From positions 620,001 through 684,000 of the forward strand of contig OX335655.1 in the NCBI GenBank assembly GCA_946894095.1: DNA of 64,000 nucleotides, given 5' to 3'. A model generated the notes under the pieces. The model worked only from the letters and a program-made list of their open reading frames with translations, ran no database searches and was not told the origin of the DNA. Shown here in pieces: positions 11,546-22,927 of the stretch. This DNA comes from Incurvaria masculella. Taxonomy: Eukaryota; Arthropoda; Insecta; Lepidoptera; Incurvariidae. The position numbers and the translations under genes are program-made. Each line of letters starts with the position of its first letter. Positions within the stretch are counted from its first letter, which is position 1.

Positions 11546-11678
11546 AAAGCTAGATGGAATGACAGATCAATAAACATAATATAATGAAAAACATACTTTA
11601 GACTGCATTTAGGCTATCAGATTGAGTCGTTATAACAAATTGTTTGTAAACCTACTTTTCAGTACTACTGGATTTAAG

Positions 11679-11992
11679 GTGGGCCTTTCCGCTCAACTCC
11701 CCATACAAATGTGGAAAGAAGATCATGCGCATATTTATTGTCAGAGATGCAAATTTTTTTATTGTTTTATTTGCTCGAACTAGATGTCTGATGACCATTG
11801 GCATTGGTTAATTGGTTTTGGTTTCTAAGTAATAAGCTCCGAAAGTTCGTATTTTTTGCACGTTTTATACAATAGCTTTAGAGGTGGATTACTCAACGAT
11901 AAAATAAAAACATCTCATAAAAACAAAAAAATGTCATCAGACATAGCTTGTTTTACGTGTTGCATCCTCCTCATCACGGAGCCAGTCTTTTT
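11679..11992 (-). repeat. Repeat family X, copy 1
   Basis: Matches 15346-16035 in reverse orientation. Shared landmarks are GGCTCCGTGATGAGGAGGATG, CAATGCCAATGG.CATCAGACA, TCTCTGACAATAAAT and TGTATGGGGAGTTGAGCGG. No coding capacity. The class is unknown. Confidence 0.75.
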
Positions 11993-12194
11993 CTATTAAA
12001 CAGAGAAGGCCCTATTGCAGGAAGATACGTCTAAGTTAAACTATCTATCTAAGTTAAACATCCAAACACGTAACTTTTATTGAACCGATGCATGGAGTTG
12101 AATCAGCTTCCATATTGTCAATAAAAGTGACGTGTAATCATGTGACTTTGATTTATTTCCATGCACTTGGCCCTTAGTATAACATTTTTTTTTA

Positions 12195-12302
12195 TGTGAC
12201 TGGACATGATGGCTAATACCACACCTTCTGTCATGGTATTAGCCCAACACACCACATGGGAACTAGGTGCCATGCCAGGACCTTCCTTATATTGCTCGGC
12301 TG
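12195..12302 (-). repeat. SINE 3' fragment
   Basis: Minus-strand tail of the SINE: TGTGACTGGACATGATGGC and AACTAGGTGCCATGCCAGG complements. It is cut off in the middle of the body. Confidence 0.75.
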
Positions 12303-12417
12303 CATGCGGCAGAGTACTCTATTGGACAGTGTTTTAGGACAGTTAAAATAAAGTCATTTATGGTAAAGTATTGCTTATCAATGTTAATGTATTACAGTAA
12401 GTATCTATATAAAAATG

Positions 12418-12606
12418 GGTCGATGATGTAATAAAAAATGCAGGGAAAGACTGGACAAAGATAGCGAAAGAGAAAGGAGAATGGAAAAAAATGGAGGAGG
12501 CCTTTACCCGAACAGGGGTCCTTAATTTCTAATTTAGTTCTAGCTAGTTTGAATTTTCTTTAACATGTAGGAATTAAAAAGGCTTTATTATTATTATTAT
12601 TATTAT
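12418..12606 (+). mobile_element. RTE-type LINE 3' end
   Basis: Reads DDVIKNAGKDWTKIAKEKGE, then KKMEEAFTRTGVLNF and a stop near 12530, the same RTE C-terminus as at 7989-8491. An untranslated tail ending in (TTA)n at 12585-12606 follows. Only about the last 40 codons remain. Confidence 0.75.
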
Positions 12607-12745
12607 CTATTAATGAGCCAAAACAGTTAATATTAAACACTATTTTTAACTGATTGAACATTACGGCTGACTACAAATTAGGCGTGCAACTGGCCAGTTT
12701 CAATAGGTACAGGAATTTTGACAGATTGGATAGTACCTCTATTAC

Positions 12746-12945
12746 GTAAGTAAGAATGGAAAAAATACTAAAGCTAGAAACAGTTTTCACACAGTTAGGG
12801 AAACAGTAAGAGAAAACAGTAATCGCACACAATTGCAAAAACAATTTAAAGATACAGTAACATTTAATGTTTAAGGCTAACTGTTTTCAGTACCGTTTTA
12901 CTTAGTTGGCTCTATTTTAACGTTGCAAGACGGTTGTTATTTGAA
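12746..12945. repeat. Inverted repeat Y, left arm
   Basis: Pairs with 14372-14590 in reverse orientation. Shared landmarks are AAGTAAGAATGGAA, CACACAGTTAGGG.CACAGTAAG, AACATTTAATGTTT and TTACTTAGTTGGCT. Either long terminal repeats of a 1.85-kb element or part of a larger palindrome (see findings). Confidence 0.7.
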
Positions 12946-13325
12946 ACCGTCATATTTAAAATTGAATTATTTTCGAAACAAATTGTGTTTTTTATGTGTT
13001 TGTCTCTTCCATTATAACTTGTGATAAATTAAGGAATTAATTTTATGTTCCAAAATGGTTAATTTCTAATTTCAGTGGATATTGTTTTTCATGAATTGTT
13101 AATCTTAAATAAAGACATCTACATAAGGTCGGTTGAAATAAATCTCTTCAAGGGATACACTAGCCTTTGCGCCCAACTTATGTCGTTATTGCACTGTACT
13201 TTCTTTTGTAAATTGTTTTTTGTGGCATATTCAATAATTTTCGATGAATCAATCTAAAAAGTGGTTACGAATAATATAAAATTTTACAAGATTTAATTTA
13301 TAAACTCGTATTATTCGTATTCGTC

Positions 13326-13696
13326 AGCCTCGGTAGCTCAGTGTGAGACGCCTTGCGATACGATAAGCTGGGGAAGCACCTGTGAGCGCGGTTTGGTTCT
13401 GGATGGGTGACAATTTTCAACCGTTGAGGCTGGCCGTGGTTCGGATTCCACGTAAAACTGTAGGTCCCCTTCCTTACTTACTAGGTGGTAGAGTTAATCC
13501 CGCCCGGGTTGGTCCCATCGCATTGAATGAACGATGGTCGAAGCGGCAATGAAAATTGTCCGTGTTTTCCATCCAGTTCAATGTAGCCGAGGAATATTAG
13601 GAAGGTCCTGGCATGGCAGCTAGTTCCCATGTGGTGTGTTAGGCTAATATCTGACGGTCAGTTCGGTATTAACCATCCATGTCCAGTAACATAAAA
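13326..13696 (+). repeat. SINE, full-length with tRNA-like head
   Basis: The head reads CTCGGTAGCTCAGTGTGAGA (A-box-like). The standard SINE body follows: TAAAACTGTAGGTCCCC, GGTCGAAGCGGCAATG, GGTCCTGGCATGGCAG and CCATCCATGTCCAG, ending in an A-rich tail. The head differs from that of the copies at 58812 and 62487 while the body is shared. It sits in the spacer between the arms of inverted repeat Y. Confidence 0.8.
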
Positions 13697-14371
13697 AAAA
13701 TTTTTTTGGGATAGTAATAGCTGTAAAGTTAACAAAAAGCTATTCCGAGGCTATATTATTTTTAATCCCTTATATTGATGTGCAAGTCTTCGTGGCAAGT
13801 CATATTATCAATGCAGTGGGCTTAAATGCAAGCGCTTCCTTTGATCAAACAATACCTAACAGCCTACGAGGAAATGGCGTACGAAAAACCACTACAGTAC
13901 CTTAATCCAGAATTAAAAGAAGCCATCGGAAATTGAACCACACACATGAAAGGACCGGAAAATGGCATTTATTCTTATTGTACAAGTGATTAAAATTCGT
14001 TTTAAGAAAGGCAGCCTGATAGAACGTGTCACGACCAAAGGGATTAACTAGTAGCGCCCGTAATTGTAGAGCATGTATTAAAATATTATATAGTATTATT
14101 TTATATTATATATATGTTATTAGATTATTAAGTATTTCTCTAATATCAGAGGAGGAAAAGAACTGTGTTGATATAGTATCATATGGCGCTTTATGGCGCG
14201 TGATAGTATCTACTAATTTGTATGTTAGTACTTTATCGCAAGTATGAGACATGAAGTTGACATTGTTACATAGTTTTACAAACTATAATAGGTGAAACTT
14301 GGGAAGGACCTCCTTCAAACAGTTGTTTGAGCCTGCACTGAAAAAATATTTAGTAATCTAACTGTAATTCC
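13697..14371. other. Intron 1, nothing recognised
   Basis: AT-rich sequence between the SINE and the right Y arm. Confidence 0.5.
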
Positions 14372-14590
14372 AATAATAACAACCGTCTTGCCACGTTTAA
14401 ATACAGCCAACTAAGTAAATCGGTTATTCTAACTGAATGAAAATAGTTAACTTCAAACATTAAATGTTACTCTATCTTTTAATTGTTTTTTTTTATCTGT
14501 GTGCAATAACTGTTTTCTCTTACTGTGCCCCTAACTGTGTGAAAAATGTTTTCAGCTTTAGTATTCTTTCCATTCTTACTTATGTTCATG
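14372..14590. repeat. Inverted repeat Y, right arm
   Basis: Reverse-complement partner of 12746-12945. The frame starting at 14546 falls in this arm and is not a gene. Confidence 0.7.
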
Positions 14591-15345
14591 TTCAGTGAAA
14601 AGGTACTCAGTGATCCAATTAGTAAAAATAAAAAAATAAAACTCTCACACGGAGTATTTCAATCTACTGAGAAATACTTCACCATTAATGATCGAATTTT
14701 AATTGTCCTAAAACAGTTGCACATTTTTTTTTATTGTGAAAGTATCAGCCTAGTTTGTCGACGTCAATTATCGAAACCTTCTTAAGTTAAATGTAGTCAC
14801 GACCTTCGGGGAAAATATTCAGATGAGACTTCTGTATAATTTTAAGTGCCAGAAACCACACTTATCAATATGCCTCGATTAATGTTCAATGGACTCTGCT
14901 GAATATTCTCGAATTATTCCCTCTTTCACAAACTGTACCTAATAAATCCATTGCGCTTGAAAAGGACAACAGTCGAAAGGGGAAGTCGGGGTAAACAGGA
15001 CAACGGAATAAATTATCCGAGCAGGGGGAGCGCGGCGCGAGGAGGCATTGTGGAAGGCATTAGTGTTGTGGAATCACAACATGAAAGCAGTCAAAAATCT
15101 GGAAAATCACAAGGGTGGAGGGATGTTTGTTGATGTTTTCGTGGGCTTGTTTTTATGTCTTGGGGTGAAATTGTTGCATTGTACTGTGAATGCGATCGCG
15201 ATAACAGGTTTGTAAATATTTTAGGCATCACTTGATCACGTTGCATCCCTTTAATCGCCGGCGCGGCGGGACTAACTTATTCGCGGGCACGGCACAAAAC
15301 CGTGCTATTGTGCTCTCGGACCTTCTTTGTTTCAAAGCAAAAGAA
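14591..15345. other. Intron 1, nothing recognised
   Basis: Includes a purine-rich stretch near 14960-15060 and a GC-richer patch near 15250-15300. No gene or family recognised. Confidence 0.45.
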
Positions 15346-16035
15346 AGGCTCCGTGATGAGGAGGATGCAACATGTCCACAAAGCAGACAATTTGATTTGG
15401 TAAAATTTACTAACATTTTAATTACAAAACGACTTATAGCTAAAAGTAAACCACGACCGGTGTAGTAATTAAATCAAACAAAAAACCAAATTGATTATAA
15501 ATCTTCATGAAACAAGCTAGGTCTGATGACTAATCTTTTTCAGATGTTTTTATTTTATCGTTGATTATCATATCTCCAAAGTTATTGCATAAAACGTGCG
15601 AAAAATCGATTTTTTTAACCACATGACTCAGAAATCAAACACTATTTTACAATGCCAATGGTTATCAGACATTTATTTCGATCAAATAAAGCTGTTTTGA
15701 GCATAATTTTGGATCTCTGACAATAAATAATAATAATAAAATCGTTTATTCAGAGCAACACATAAAAATACAACAGTAAACAGGAAGTAATGAAAAAGAG
15801 AAAACTTATAACATAAAAAAGTATATATAAAGATGTTTGCAATTATAGTGCTGCACTGAAAGGGTATGCACTCAGCTGGTACGCAGCTCGCGCTGCTAAG
15901 CTGGTTTTCAGTGCATCCGTTCCAGAATCCAGAAACAGAACGTAGGCGCATTTGGACATGCTACATTAGTAATATGCACATGATCTTCTTTCCACGTTTG
16001 TATGGGGAGTTGAGCGGGATGGCCCACCTTAAGTG
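15346..16035 (+). repeat. Repeat family X, copy 2, interrupted
   Basis: Inverted relative to 11679-11992. The homology breaks at about 15731, inside TCTCTGACAATAAAT, and resumes near 15972 with GCACATGATCTTCTTTCCAC. The gap is filled by a LINE-tail-like insertion. About 140 extra bases near 15372-15510 are absent from copy 1. Confidence 0.7.
15731..15972 (-). mobile_element. LINE 3' end inserted in repeat X
   Basis: On the minus strand it ends in (ATT)n. It precisely interrupts sequence that is continuous in the other X copy. No reading frame of known type survives; the family is uncertain. Confidence 0.45.
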
Positions 16036-16047
16036 TTGTGGATGGAC

Positions 16048-16231
16048 AATAATAATAAATGCCGTTTATTTGCATAACACAGATTTGTTACATTTTTTTT
16101 CATAAAAAGATGTATTGAGTTGAATTACAATAAGATTTTTTTTATTTCCGTTGTATTTCCTTACTGAATTTCAGCTGGTTCCCCACTGCAGGCTATCGGC
16201 TATAGGCCTCCGCCATTTCCTTCCATTCTTG
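16048..16231 (-). mobile_element. RTE-type LINE 3' end
   Basis: The minus strand contains GGAAATGGCGGAGGCCTATA, as in RTE C-termini (EGNGGGL / EEMEEA region), and a 3' end with AATAATAAT at 16049. It is truncated at the SINE that starts at about 16232. Confidence 0.55.
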
Positions 16232-16632
16232 AACGGTTCGTAGCCTAATGGCGCGGGGACTTGACTAGCATACCAAAGGTCTGGGTTCAAATCCTCGTCC
16301 TGTTCGTGTAACACTTTCTTTCTCTTTCTGAGTTGGATAAGTGCATTTCGTCATGAATGCGAGCTGCTCCATGGTTCGGAATCCATGCAAAACTGTAGGT
16401 CCCCTTCCCCTACTAGGTGGTAGGGTTTAAGCCCGCCCGGGTTGGTACCATCGCATTGGATGAAAAGGTGGTCGAAGCGGGAATGAAAAATTGTCCGTGT
16501 TTGCCATCCAGTTTAATGTAGCCGCGCTCATAAAGGAAAGGTCCTGGCATGGCACCTAATTGCTTCGGGAATGTGGTGTATTGGGCTAATATCACAACGG
16601 CAGTTGTGTAATATTAGTCACCCATGCCAGGT
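16232..16632 (+). repeat. SINE, near full length
   Basis: tRNA-like head (GTTCGTAGCCTAATGGCGCG, with a B-box-like GGTCTGGGTTCAAATCC at 16280), then the common body and a tail ending AGGTTGCATAAAAAA. The head is of the same type as at 58812 and 62487. Confidence 0.85.
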
Positions 16633-16895
16633 TGCATAAAAAAAATCCTATATGTGGCTAGATCAATCAGTCAGTCAGCTGTTGCGGAGGGGGACTAGTC
16701 TCGATAAACTCACAAGGTAGAGACAATCACGGATGGGTGGTCGAATTATGGCAAAAGAAATGTGCATGTGTATTTTACAATTCGGCTGACAGTGAGGTTA
16801 TTCTGACGAACAAGAATCCACTCAATACAAATGTGACAGCTGTGAACAAAAAGGTAAACCGTATTTCGGTCAACAGTTCGTTTAACATCGAACAG

Positions 16896-17942
16896 AGCCC
16901 CAGCCGTCACCTAAATTGGCGTTTACGGAACTTCGAAGTTCCGTTTAAACGTCAAACTCCATGCAAGTTTTTACTGAATTTTTACTGAATATAGGCCAGG
17001 ACGTAGAGTGGCAATCCTCAGTACGCTACCTCGGCTGTACCATCGACCGGTCACTACGCATGACGCCTATGGTGGATCATGTCATCCGACAAGCCAAGGC
17101 GGCACGCGCTTTCCTGAGACCGGTCATCTCATCAAGACTGCCGTTGAGAGCGAAGCTGAGGATCTACAAAACGTACGTCCGCTCGCGACTCACCTATGCA
17201 GCCCCAGCATGGTATGTGCTAAGCTCAGCCACTCAGAGGAAGAGAATCCAGGTCCAGCAAAACGTCACCCTCCGCATGATAGTGGGGGCCGGGCGCTACG
17301 TCAGAAATGACGTAATCGCCAACGACGTGCAGATGCCACCGGTGGAGGAATTTATTGTGAAGCTCGCGCGCCGCATGTTTGAGCGCGCTGATGGTTCACC
17401 ACATCCACACCTCACCAATCTTGCCCCCTGCACGCACGGCCGCCCGAAGGTCGCCCGCTGCCCCGAGAGCTGCTGCTGCACTCCCCGTCGTTCGGCCAGG
17501 AATGACGTGGTTGAATGCAGCGCCTGCCCGATGGCTCGTGGAAATGATGCCCAGCCCGCCGCTAGCTCATAGCGGCTGACCAAGGACCGGCACTGCAGAG
17601 CATGCCGAGAAGCAGTCCGGGTAATAGGGGATACCCTCAGGCCCGTACCTGCACACAAACCGTGCAGAAGACCCCAGACGACGACTGAATATTCTGTGGG
17701 TTTACTTCTTCAAGCTGTCAAAGTCCAACTCGTACTTTCGATTTGTATGAAAACGCGGAGTTGGCGTAAACGGCAACGTCGACGTATTTACAGCAACGTT
17801 GAGTACGCTGTCAAATCAAACTCGGACTCGAAAATGTTAGTTCAAATAACGCCCACTACGCAAGCTCTTCAATTTCTCCATATATTTGAAAACGCCAGTC
17901 GATCGGTTTGCTGTAAACGCCATATAGGTGAAAGCTGGGACT
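16896..17942. mobile_element. Family T inverted-repeat element, split by a LINE
   Basis: A non-coding element of about 347 bp with terminal inverted repeats (CAG.(T/C)GTCACCTAAATTGGCG at the left; a matching complement ending GCTGGGACT at the right). The inner sequence matches copies at 21320, 39724 and 45319. A 691-bp jockey-type fragment is inserted at 16993, with ACTGAATAT duplicated on both sides (16984-16992 and 17684-17692). Confidence 0.85.
16993..17683 (+). pseudogene. Jockey-type LINE fragment (reverse transcriptase C-terminus)
   Basis: The frame from 16994 to 17572 encodes the part just after the reverse transcriptase palm: VRYLGCTIDRSLRMTPM, then RLPLRAKLRIYKTYVRSRLT, YAAPAWYVL, RKRIQVQQN and RFVRNDV-like RYVRNDVIAND, with PPVEEFIVKLARRMF. 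This order is typical of jockey-superfamily LINE C-termini. Endonuclease and the catalytic FADD region are missing (5' truncation). The protein trace degrades after about 17440 (GRPKV). A 9-bp target duplication marks both ends. It is GC-rich and codon-like compared with the surrounding AT-rich DNA, so a fairly recent arrival. Confidence 0.8.
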
Positions 17943-18353
17943 ACGGGCTCAGAAATAGTTTCGCTAAACAGTTCGATCCACGTCGCAAAAGAGGCATTGT
18001 CGGTGTCGGATATCATCCCCCAACGACCGAAACAACCCTTGGGTTAAATTAAACACACCAAAGCCAATTTCCAACAAGGTGCACGGACTGTTCCCCTCGC
18101 ACCCCGCAGCCCCCAGCGGCCGACCCCCTCGTGCTCATTTCACGGCTCATTCCGCGCGCACTGTGCACCCGCCCTTAGCGCCCCCGGTCCGCTGGCGGCG
18201 CCTTCTGTAACTAGATTATAAATGAGACCGGAGACGATGTGTGGGACCAGCACTGAGCTGGCTCATTCATCTGCATTAGGTAATTTTCGGATGGGCTCAG
18301 CGGCCCTGCGACCGACCCCTCTCTATTTCATTGTATTCTAATTCAGTTGTCAA
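17943..18353. other. Intron 1 with GC-rich patch
   Basis: A CpG-rich, C-rich segment at 18070-18200 with no open reading frame of known type. A regulatory role is possible but unsupported. Confidence 0.3.
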
Positions 18354-18605
18354 CAGGAGGTTACCATGGTAAATTAATGCACCGGGTGAATGGGAGAGTG
18401 AGTGAACAAACCTTTAGATTCTTTACTTATTTTGCGCACATGCCAGATTGGCCCTACTATCGCTCTTTGCAATAGGGCGAAATAAAGTTATTTTAGAGCC
18501 AAACTATTTGTCAATATTGAAAAAGGTATTGTAAAATCTGACGTTTAGTTGCATTACGTACCATGCTGACTGGCAACGTGTTATTCAGCCAAGTGAATTA
18601 AAATT
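18354..18605. repeat. Repeat family W, copy 1
   Basis: Shares GGTTACCATGGTAAATTAA, CTGACGTTTAGTTGCATTACG and GTACCATGCTG with 47035-47245. The arms are partly self-complementary. Confidence 0.5.
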
Positions 18606-18799
18606 TACTAATTAGTTACATAGTTTAACAACTGCCTGCCGAAATAAATGAAAAATAAAAACCATAGTAAAGTCAACTGGAGCGTCCCGAAAAAATGTAA
18701 AAAAAAAATGATTTGATGAGCTTTATTTCGAAAATTAATTAAAACTATTGACAGGAAAAACATGTAAAGTATATAATCAGCCAGCCTGATGAGACAGTA
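18606..18799. other. Intron 1, nothing recognised
   Basis: AT-rich sequence. Confidence 0.4.
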
Positions 18800-19905
18800 T
18801 TTTGAGGTACCCGGCTCCGCCCGGGTCAATGTCGTTTCGGACTGATGTCGGGTTGAATTATTTCCTGTATAAGTAGTAGCCCAAAGAGCTGGTCCAAAAA
18901 ACTGGTCCAGGACAATACAAATTTAATCAAAATCCTTTGAGCCGATATGTCATATATACTATTAATAAATCTGTAAGGGATTTTTCATGGAGTAAGTTGC
19001 TTTGTTTTCTAAGATACTTAGTATGTAGACTTTATGTATGATACTAAAACTAAATTGACGATTTTTAGAAATCAGTTCTGTATGTATGTATGTTCCTCCA
19101 TAACTCTTAAACCGATTATCCAAATTAGATGAAACTTGGCACACGTATATTCAACTACCCGGAAATTAGGATAGGCTACATGGAATTCAGTTCCGCTTAC
19201 GCTAAGATGTAGCTGTCATACAAACCGAAATGCCCTGATGCGGCGGCTTGGGTATCTGCCTATGTTTCTTCGATTACTTCTTCTAAGCCACGCAAAGGAT
19301 TTTTTGATACTGTTTTCATTAATATAAGGAGCGATCAACGAGCCAGGATTGTGTATGTAATTTTTAAATATTTCATACAAACATTAAGAGAAAAATGAAA
19401 ACTATGTATTGGAAAATTGTAGGTGTTGAAAAGGCCTACAGAAAGTTCCATGATATCATGTACAGCGATAATTTTGAATCACTCACCCAATTTATATGCG
19501 TATTTTTGATCAACGTATAGCAACTCTGGGCGCTGTCAGATTCCGGATGGGTTACCGTTTTCGATATTGAAGGTGGCTGTGGTTCGTATTCCTCATAAAA
19601 CTTAAGGTCCCCTTCCTTACTTACTTACTAGGTGGTAGGGTTAATTCAGAATTTGTTGGTTTTGTATCAATTTCTATGTAGCAGTGCCAGTACAGTAAGA
19701 GTCTGGGCTCGCTCCCAAATGCTTACGAAGGTCTAAATAAGAATGTGTGGATGTTTCTCATTAAATAATGCCATATCGGTTCAAACTATTTTGATTAAAT
19801 TTGGTAAATTTTTGGTGGGTTACTTTTTATCCAGGAAATAATTCATACCGAAATCAGTCCAACGCGACATTAACCCGAGCGGAGCCGGGTACCGCAGCTA
19901 GTAAT
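18800..19905. mobile_element. 1.1-kb element or pair with 75-bp inverted ends
   Basis: The left end reads GAGGTACCCGGCTCCGCCCG, then GTCAATGTCG, GGACTGAT and GAATTATTTCCTG. The right end (19830-19905) is the reverse complement of the same string. The interior has an A-rich LINE-like block (ACTCTTAAACCGATTATCC at 19104) and a SINE fragment. Either one foldback element or two inverted insertions. The same end sequence occurs alone at 24312 and 43660. Confidence 0.55.
19532..19660 (+). repeat. SINE fragment
   Basis: Matches the SINE middle (GGATGGGTTACCGTTTTC, GGTGGCTGTGGTTCG, AGGTCCCCTTCCTTACTT, GGTGGTAGGGTTAAT) and then breaks off. Confidence 0.6.
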
Positions 19906-20599
19906 TTAATAAGAAACATTCCCGTTTAGATCTTCATAAACACATTTTATGGTGGCAACTTTTCCAGAAAAATTTACGCAATAAGATTTTTTTATTGCGA
20001 CGAGCATTCGATATTGCACTTCCCGAGTTCGTAAGCGAACTAACTACATTTATACGTTTTCCATTAATTCGTGTCTGGCGCCATATGAATGAGTTTTGTT
20101 GGCTAATTCCGTTCTTCTGTTCGCTGCGTTTTGATGATGTAAGTATTATAAATCTATACATAGTTATTATATGAATGGACATACATATTATTGCGATAAG
20201 AACCAAACGACTATTGACTGCTCATTCTTGTCAAATAACTGTTCACAATCAACGTTGTTAAAGAGCAATCTATTTTATACCTGTCAACCGTAATGAATGA
20301 GTTTAAAAGCAATTATACTTTTACAGGAAAACTGCAAAGATAACGTATACACGTTTTTTCGTACTCAATAAGATATTTTGTAATGCTTAAAATATTTCAT
20401 AGTTTTGGCATTTTGCATACCATCGCGTTACGCTGTCGGTCAAAAACATTACCGGTTAGTCGTTCGTCGTATGACATTTGCTAGACGAAGCAAATTCCCG
20501 CGGGGACGGGGCATGTCTTCAGTCGACTCCTTTCTAACGTTCTTGTTTAGATTACATACCACTTTTCGTCTTGGCTTAGTTATCAAATTGGTGGTCTAA
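19906..20599. other. Intron 1, nothing recognised
   Basis: Unique-looking. The 90-residue minus-strand frame at 19934-20206 has no recognisable domain. Confidence 0.45.
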
Positions 20600-20755
20600 G
20601 GCTGAGATAAATAGTCGTAACCGAAACTAAGACTAACGAAAAGTAGTACTTTGTGACGTCAATTGGCAATTACTTTGAGATTTCGTCCATACAAAAAGTA
20701 TCAAAGTGACGTCACAAACTAGCATAGTTTTGGGTACGCCTATTTTATCTCAGCC
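20600..20755. mobile_element. Palindromic MITE (family P), copy 1
   Basis: Ends GGCTGAGATAAATAGTCG and its complement. The interior AAGTAGTACTTTGTGACGTC matches the copies at 44191 and 53190. Its right arm is the most decayed of the three. Flanks are TAA and TAG. Confidence 0.8.
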
Positions 20756-21319
20756 TAGAGTACAGCAGATACGTACAGCCTAATGCCAGCCTCGATGGTA
20801 GATTGTAATCTTGTCCGAAATACTTAATTAAGGCCGTGATAACAGACATTTGCGTTAAGTTTGATAAGGACGTGAGTATAACAATATTAAATTATATTTA
20901 AAAATAACCACAACTAATTTCGATAGTCAAAAAAGTAAATAAGGATGTTCTTCCTAAAATTTAAAGATAAAACTGTCAGTCTCTGGTGTTGTGTATTCTC
21001 AAATAAGACAGATATTCAGAAATTTTCATAAAACAAGTTTTAACGCAGAATATGAGCGTCAGATATGTACCGTCATGTGTGGGTTCATCAATGCATTTTT
21101 CATCTTTTCGGAATTGCAAAATAATGAGTTGGTTGTAATTAAAAAAATCATTAAAAAATAAAAAACCATCACTTACGCCATTATGGATCGATTCTTAATT
21201 CAATCAAGTGTTATCACGCCCTTAACCCGTATCGATATATTTTTTCATAAAGTTAAACACGCTAAAAATGTCAGAGATAAGTCTTTGGTATTATCGTTTT
21301 ATGATTTATTCATAGTCCC
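20756..21319. other. Intron 1, nothing recognised
   Basis: AT-rich sequence without supported features. Confidence 0.45.
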
Positions 21320-21653
21320 TAGTCCCAGTTGTCATCTAAATTAACGTTTACGTCAAATCGATCGACTAGCGTTTTCAAGTGTATGGAGAAATTAAAGTGC
21401 ACGCACAGTGGGCGTTGAGCGAACTGACACTTGCGAGTCCGAGTTTGATTTGACAGCTTACTCACCGTGTCGCCGTAAATGCGTTGACGTTGCCGTTTAC
21501 GCCGACTTCGCGTTTTCATACAAATCGAAAGTCCGAGTTTGACTATGACAGCTTGAAGAAATAAAACCAGAGAATGTCTAGTAAGAATGGAGTTTGACGT
21601 TTTTACGTAACTTCGAGTTCCGCAAACGCAAAAATTTAGTTGACCTCTCAGAC
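21320..21653. mobile_element. Family T inverted-repeat element, copy 2
   Basis: Starts AGTCCCAGTTGTCATCTAAA. The interior shares GAGTCCGAGTTTGATTTGAC and GCGTTTTCATACAAATCGAA with the other T copies. The right end is decayed (TTAGTTGACCTC). It is opposite in orientation to 16896 and 45319. Confidence 0.8.
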
Positions 21654-22009
21654 TTTTGTCTATAATCTAGTTCTGACCTTCCTGTTATGGTATTATGTTC
21701 GTCGCACCTAGCAATATATCTGTGCTCGCCCTGCCGGTCGTAACATCACGTACATATTTAAGTCTATTAATCACATCTAGTCTGCTTCACGCACCAACTT
21801 CACGCTGATGTGCCGTGTAAAGAGTTAGTTAACATGCCCTGCCAGTACGTACCATCGCACCCTGAGGTCGCTACACACATTACGTCGAGTGACTCTATGC
21901 GCAGTGTTTGTTTGTATTTGCTTGCTTCAATACTGGAAATGTATTTTCCCAAAATATTTTCGTTAGGAAATTATTTATTGTATGTTTCTGAACGATCACA
22001 CCTACCGTT
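21654..22009. other. Intron 1, nothing recognised
   Basis: Mixed sequence; the start of a 149-codon frame (21810) lies here but has no domain and runs into SINE DNA. Confidence 0.4.
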
Positions 22010-22080
22010 CCCGAATAATCAGGTACCATGCCACGACCTTACATTTATGAACACGGTTACAATGAACTGGATAAGAAAAA
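22010..22080 (-). repeat. SINE fragment
   Basis: CAGGTACCATGCCACGACC, then a complement of the CATCCAGTTCAATGTAGCCG region. Minus-strand SINE. Confidence 0.6.
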
Positions 22081-22107
22081 CTGCGTTAAATGATAGCCAT
22101 GATATAC

Positions 22108-22162
22108 CAAGTCCTGGCATGAGACCTGCCAAGCTCGGGAATGCGGTGCGATGGTTCAATAT
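22108..22162 (+). repeat. SINE fragment
   Basis: AGTCCTGGCATGAGACC and TCGGGAATGCGGTG correspond to the SINE 3' body. It is opposite to the fragment just before it. Confidence 0.5.
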
Positions 22163-22927
22163 TACAAAACAAGATTCTTCATTTAAAAATATATGTAATC
22201 CATGGTGTGGACTTCTAGACTTTACCTACACTAATATACTCTCATGTAAGGAGAGTTAACTTGATTAGTTAAATATTGAGTTCCTCCTTGCAACCGACCG
22301 AAAATACAGTTCCCACCGGCCTGAGGTTATTATATCCCAAATCCGAAAAAAGCACCACGACGAATCCATATTGACACGCCGCACGCGCTCCGACCACGCG
22401 CGACCACTGATCGCGTTCGTCACGCGTATCACCTTGTTTGCTCGCTACACCACGCGTCACACACCACACACCACACCACACGTACGCGCCACACTACTGC
22501 ACCGTTACACCCTTTCGGGAGGGGTCATTTAAAATAGGGCATATGCTGTATGAAATCAGGATAAGCTTTTAGAAGAGATAGATGTCCCCTCTTACCATAA
22601 TTTTATGGATTATCTTACGGGTAATCTCTGATGGTAACGAGGTTTTTCTGATCTATTTTTTTAATATCTTTTATGAAATTCAAAATCAAAATTCATTTAA
22701 TCAGTGATTTTCAGTTGACACGAAGAACAAACCAATTTATCACATTGTCAAAGGGAGAACTTATCACATGCAGTAATTAATTTGAAAAAAAATATATATG
22801 ATTAGGTCTATCTTTAGTCAATTACATGAAATCAGTATAAATCAAATAATATTTATGAAATCAATTAAATTAAATCAGTAAATGGATGATTTAAACATTA
22901 TAATAAATTAAGCGAAGTGTAACTGGA
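22163..22927. other. Intron 1 with CAC-rich tract
   Basis: A CAC/CACAC-rich tract with CpGs at 22370-22500. The stretch at 22670-22760 resembles a minus-strand LINE 3' end (CAAAATCAAAATTCATTTAA). Nothing else recognised. Confidence 0.4.

Noticed and set aside
14546..14785. 79-codon + frame with hydrophobic start
   Set aside because: Its beginning lies in inverted repeat Y, and the paired copy at 12746 does not conserve the frame.
21810..22259. 149-codon + strand frame
   Set aside because: Its second half is made of opposed SINE fragments (22010-22080 and 22108-22162), and no domain is visible.
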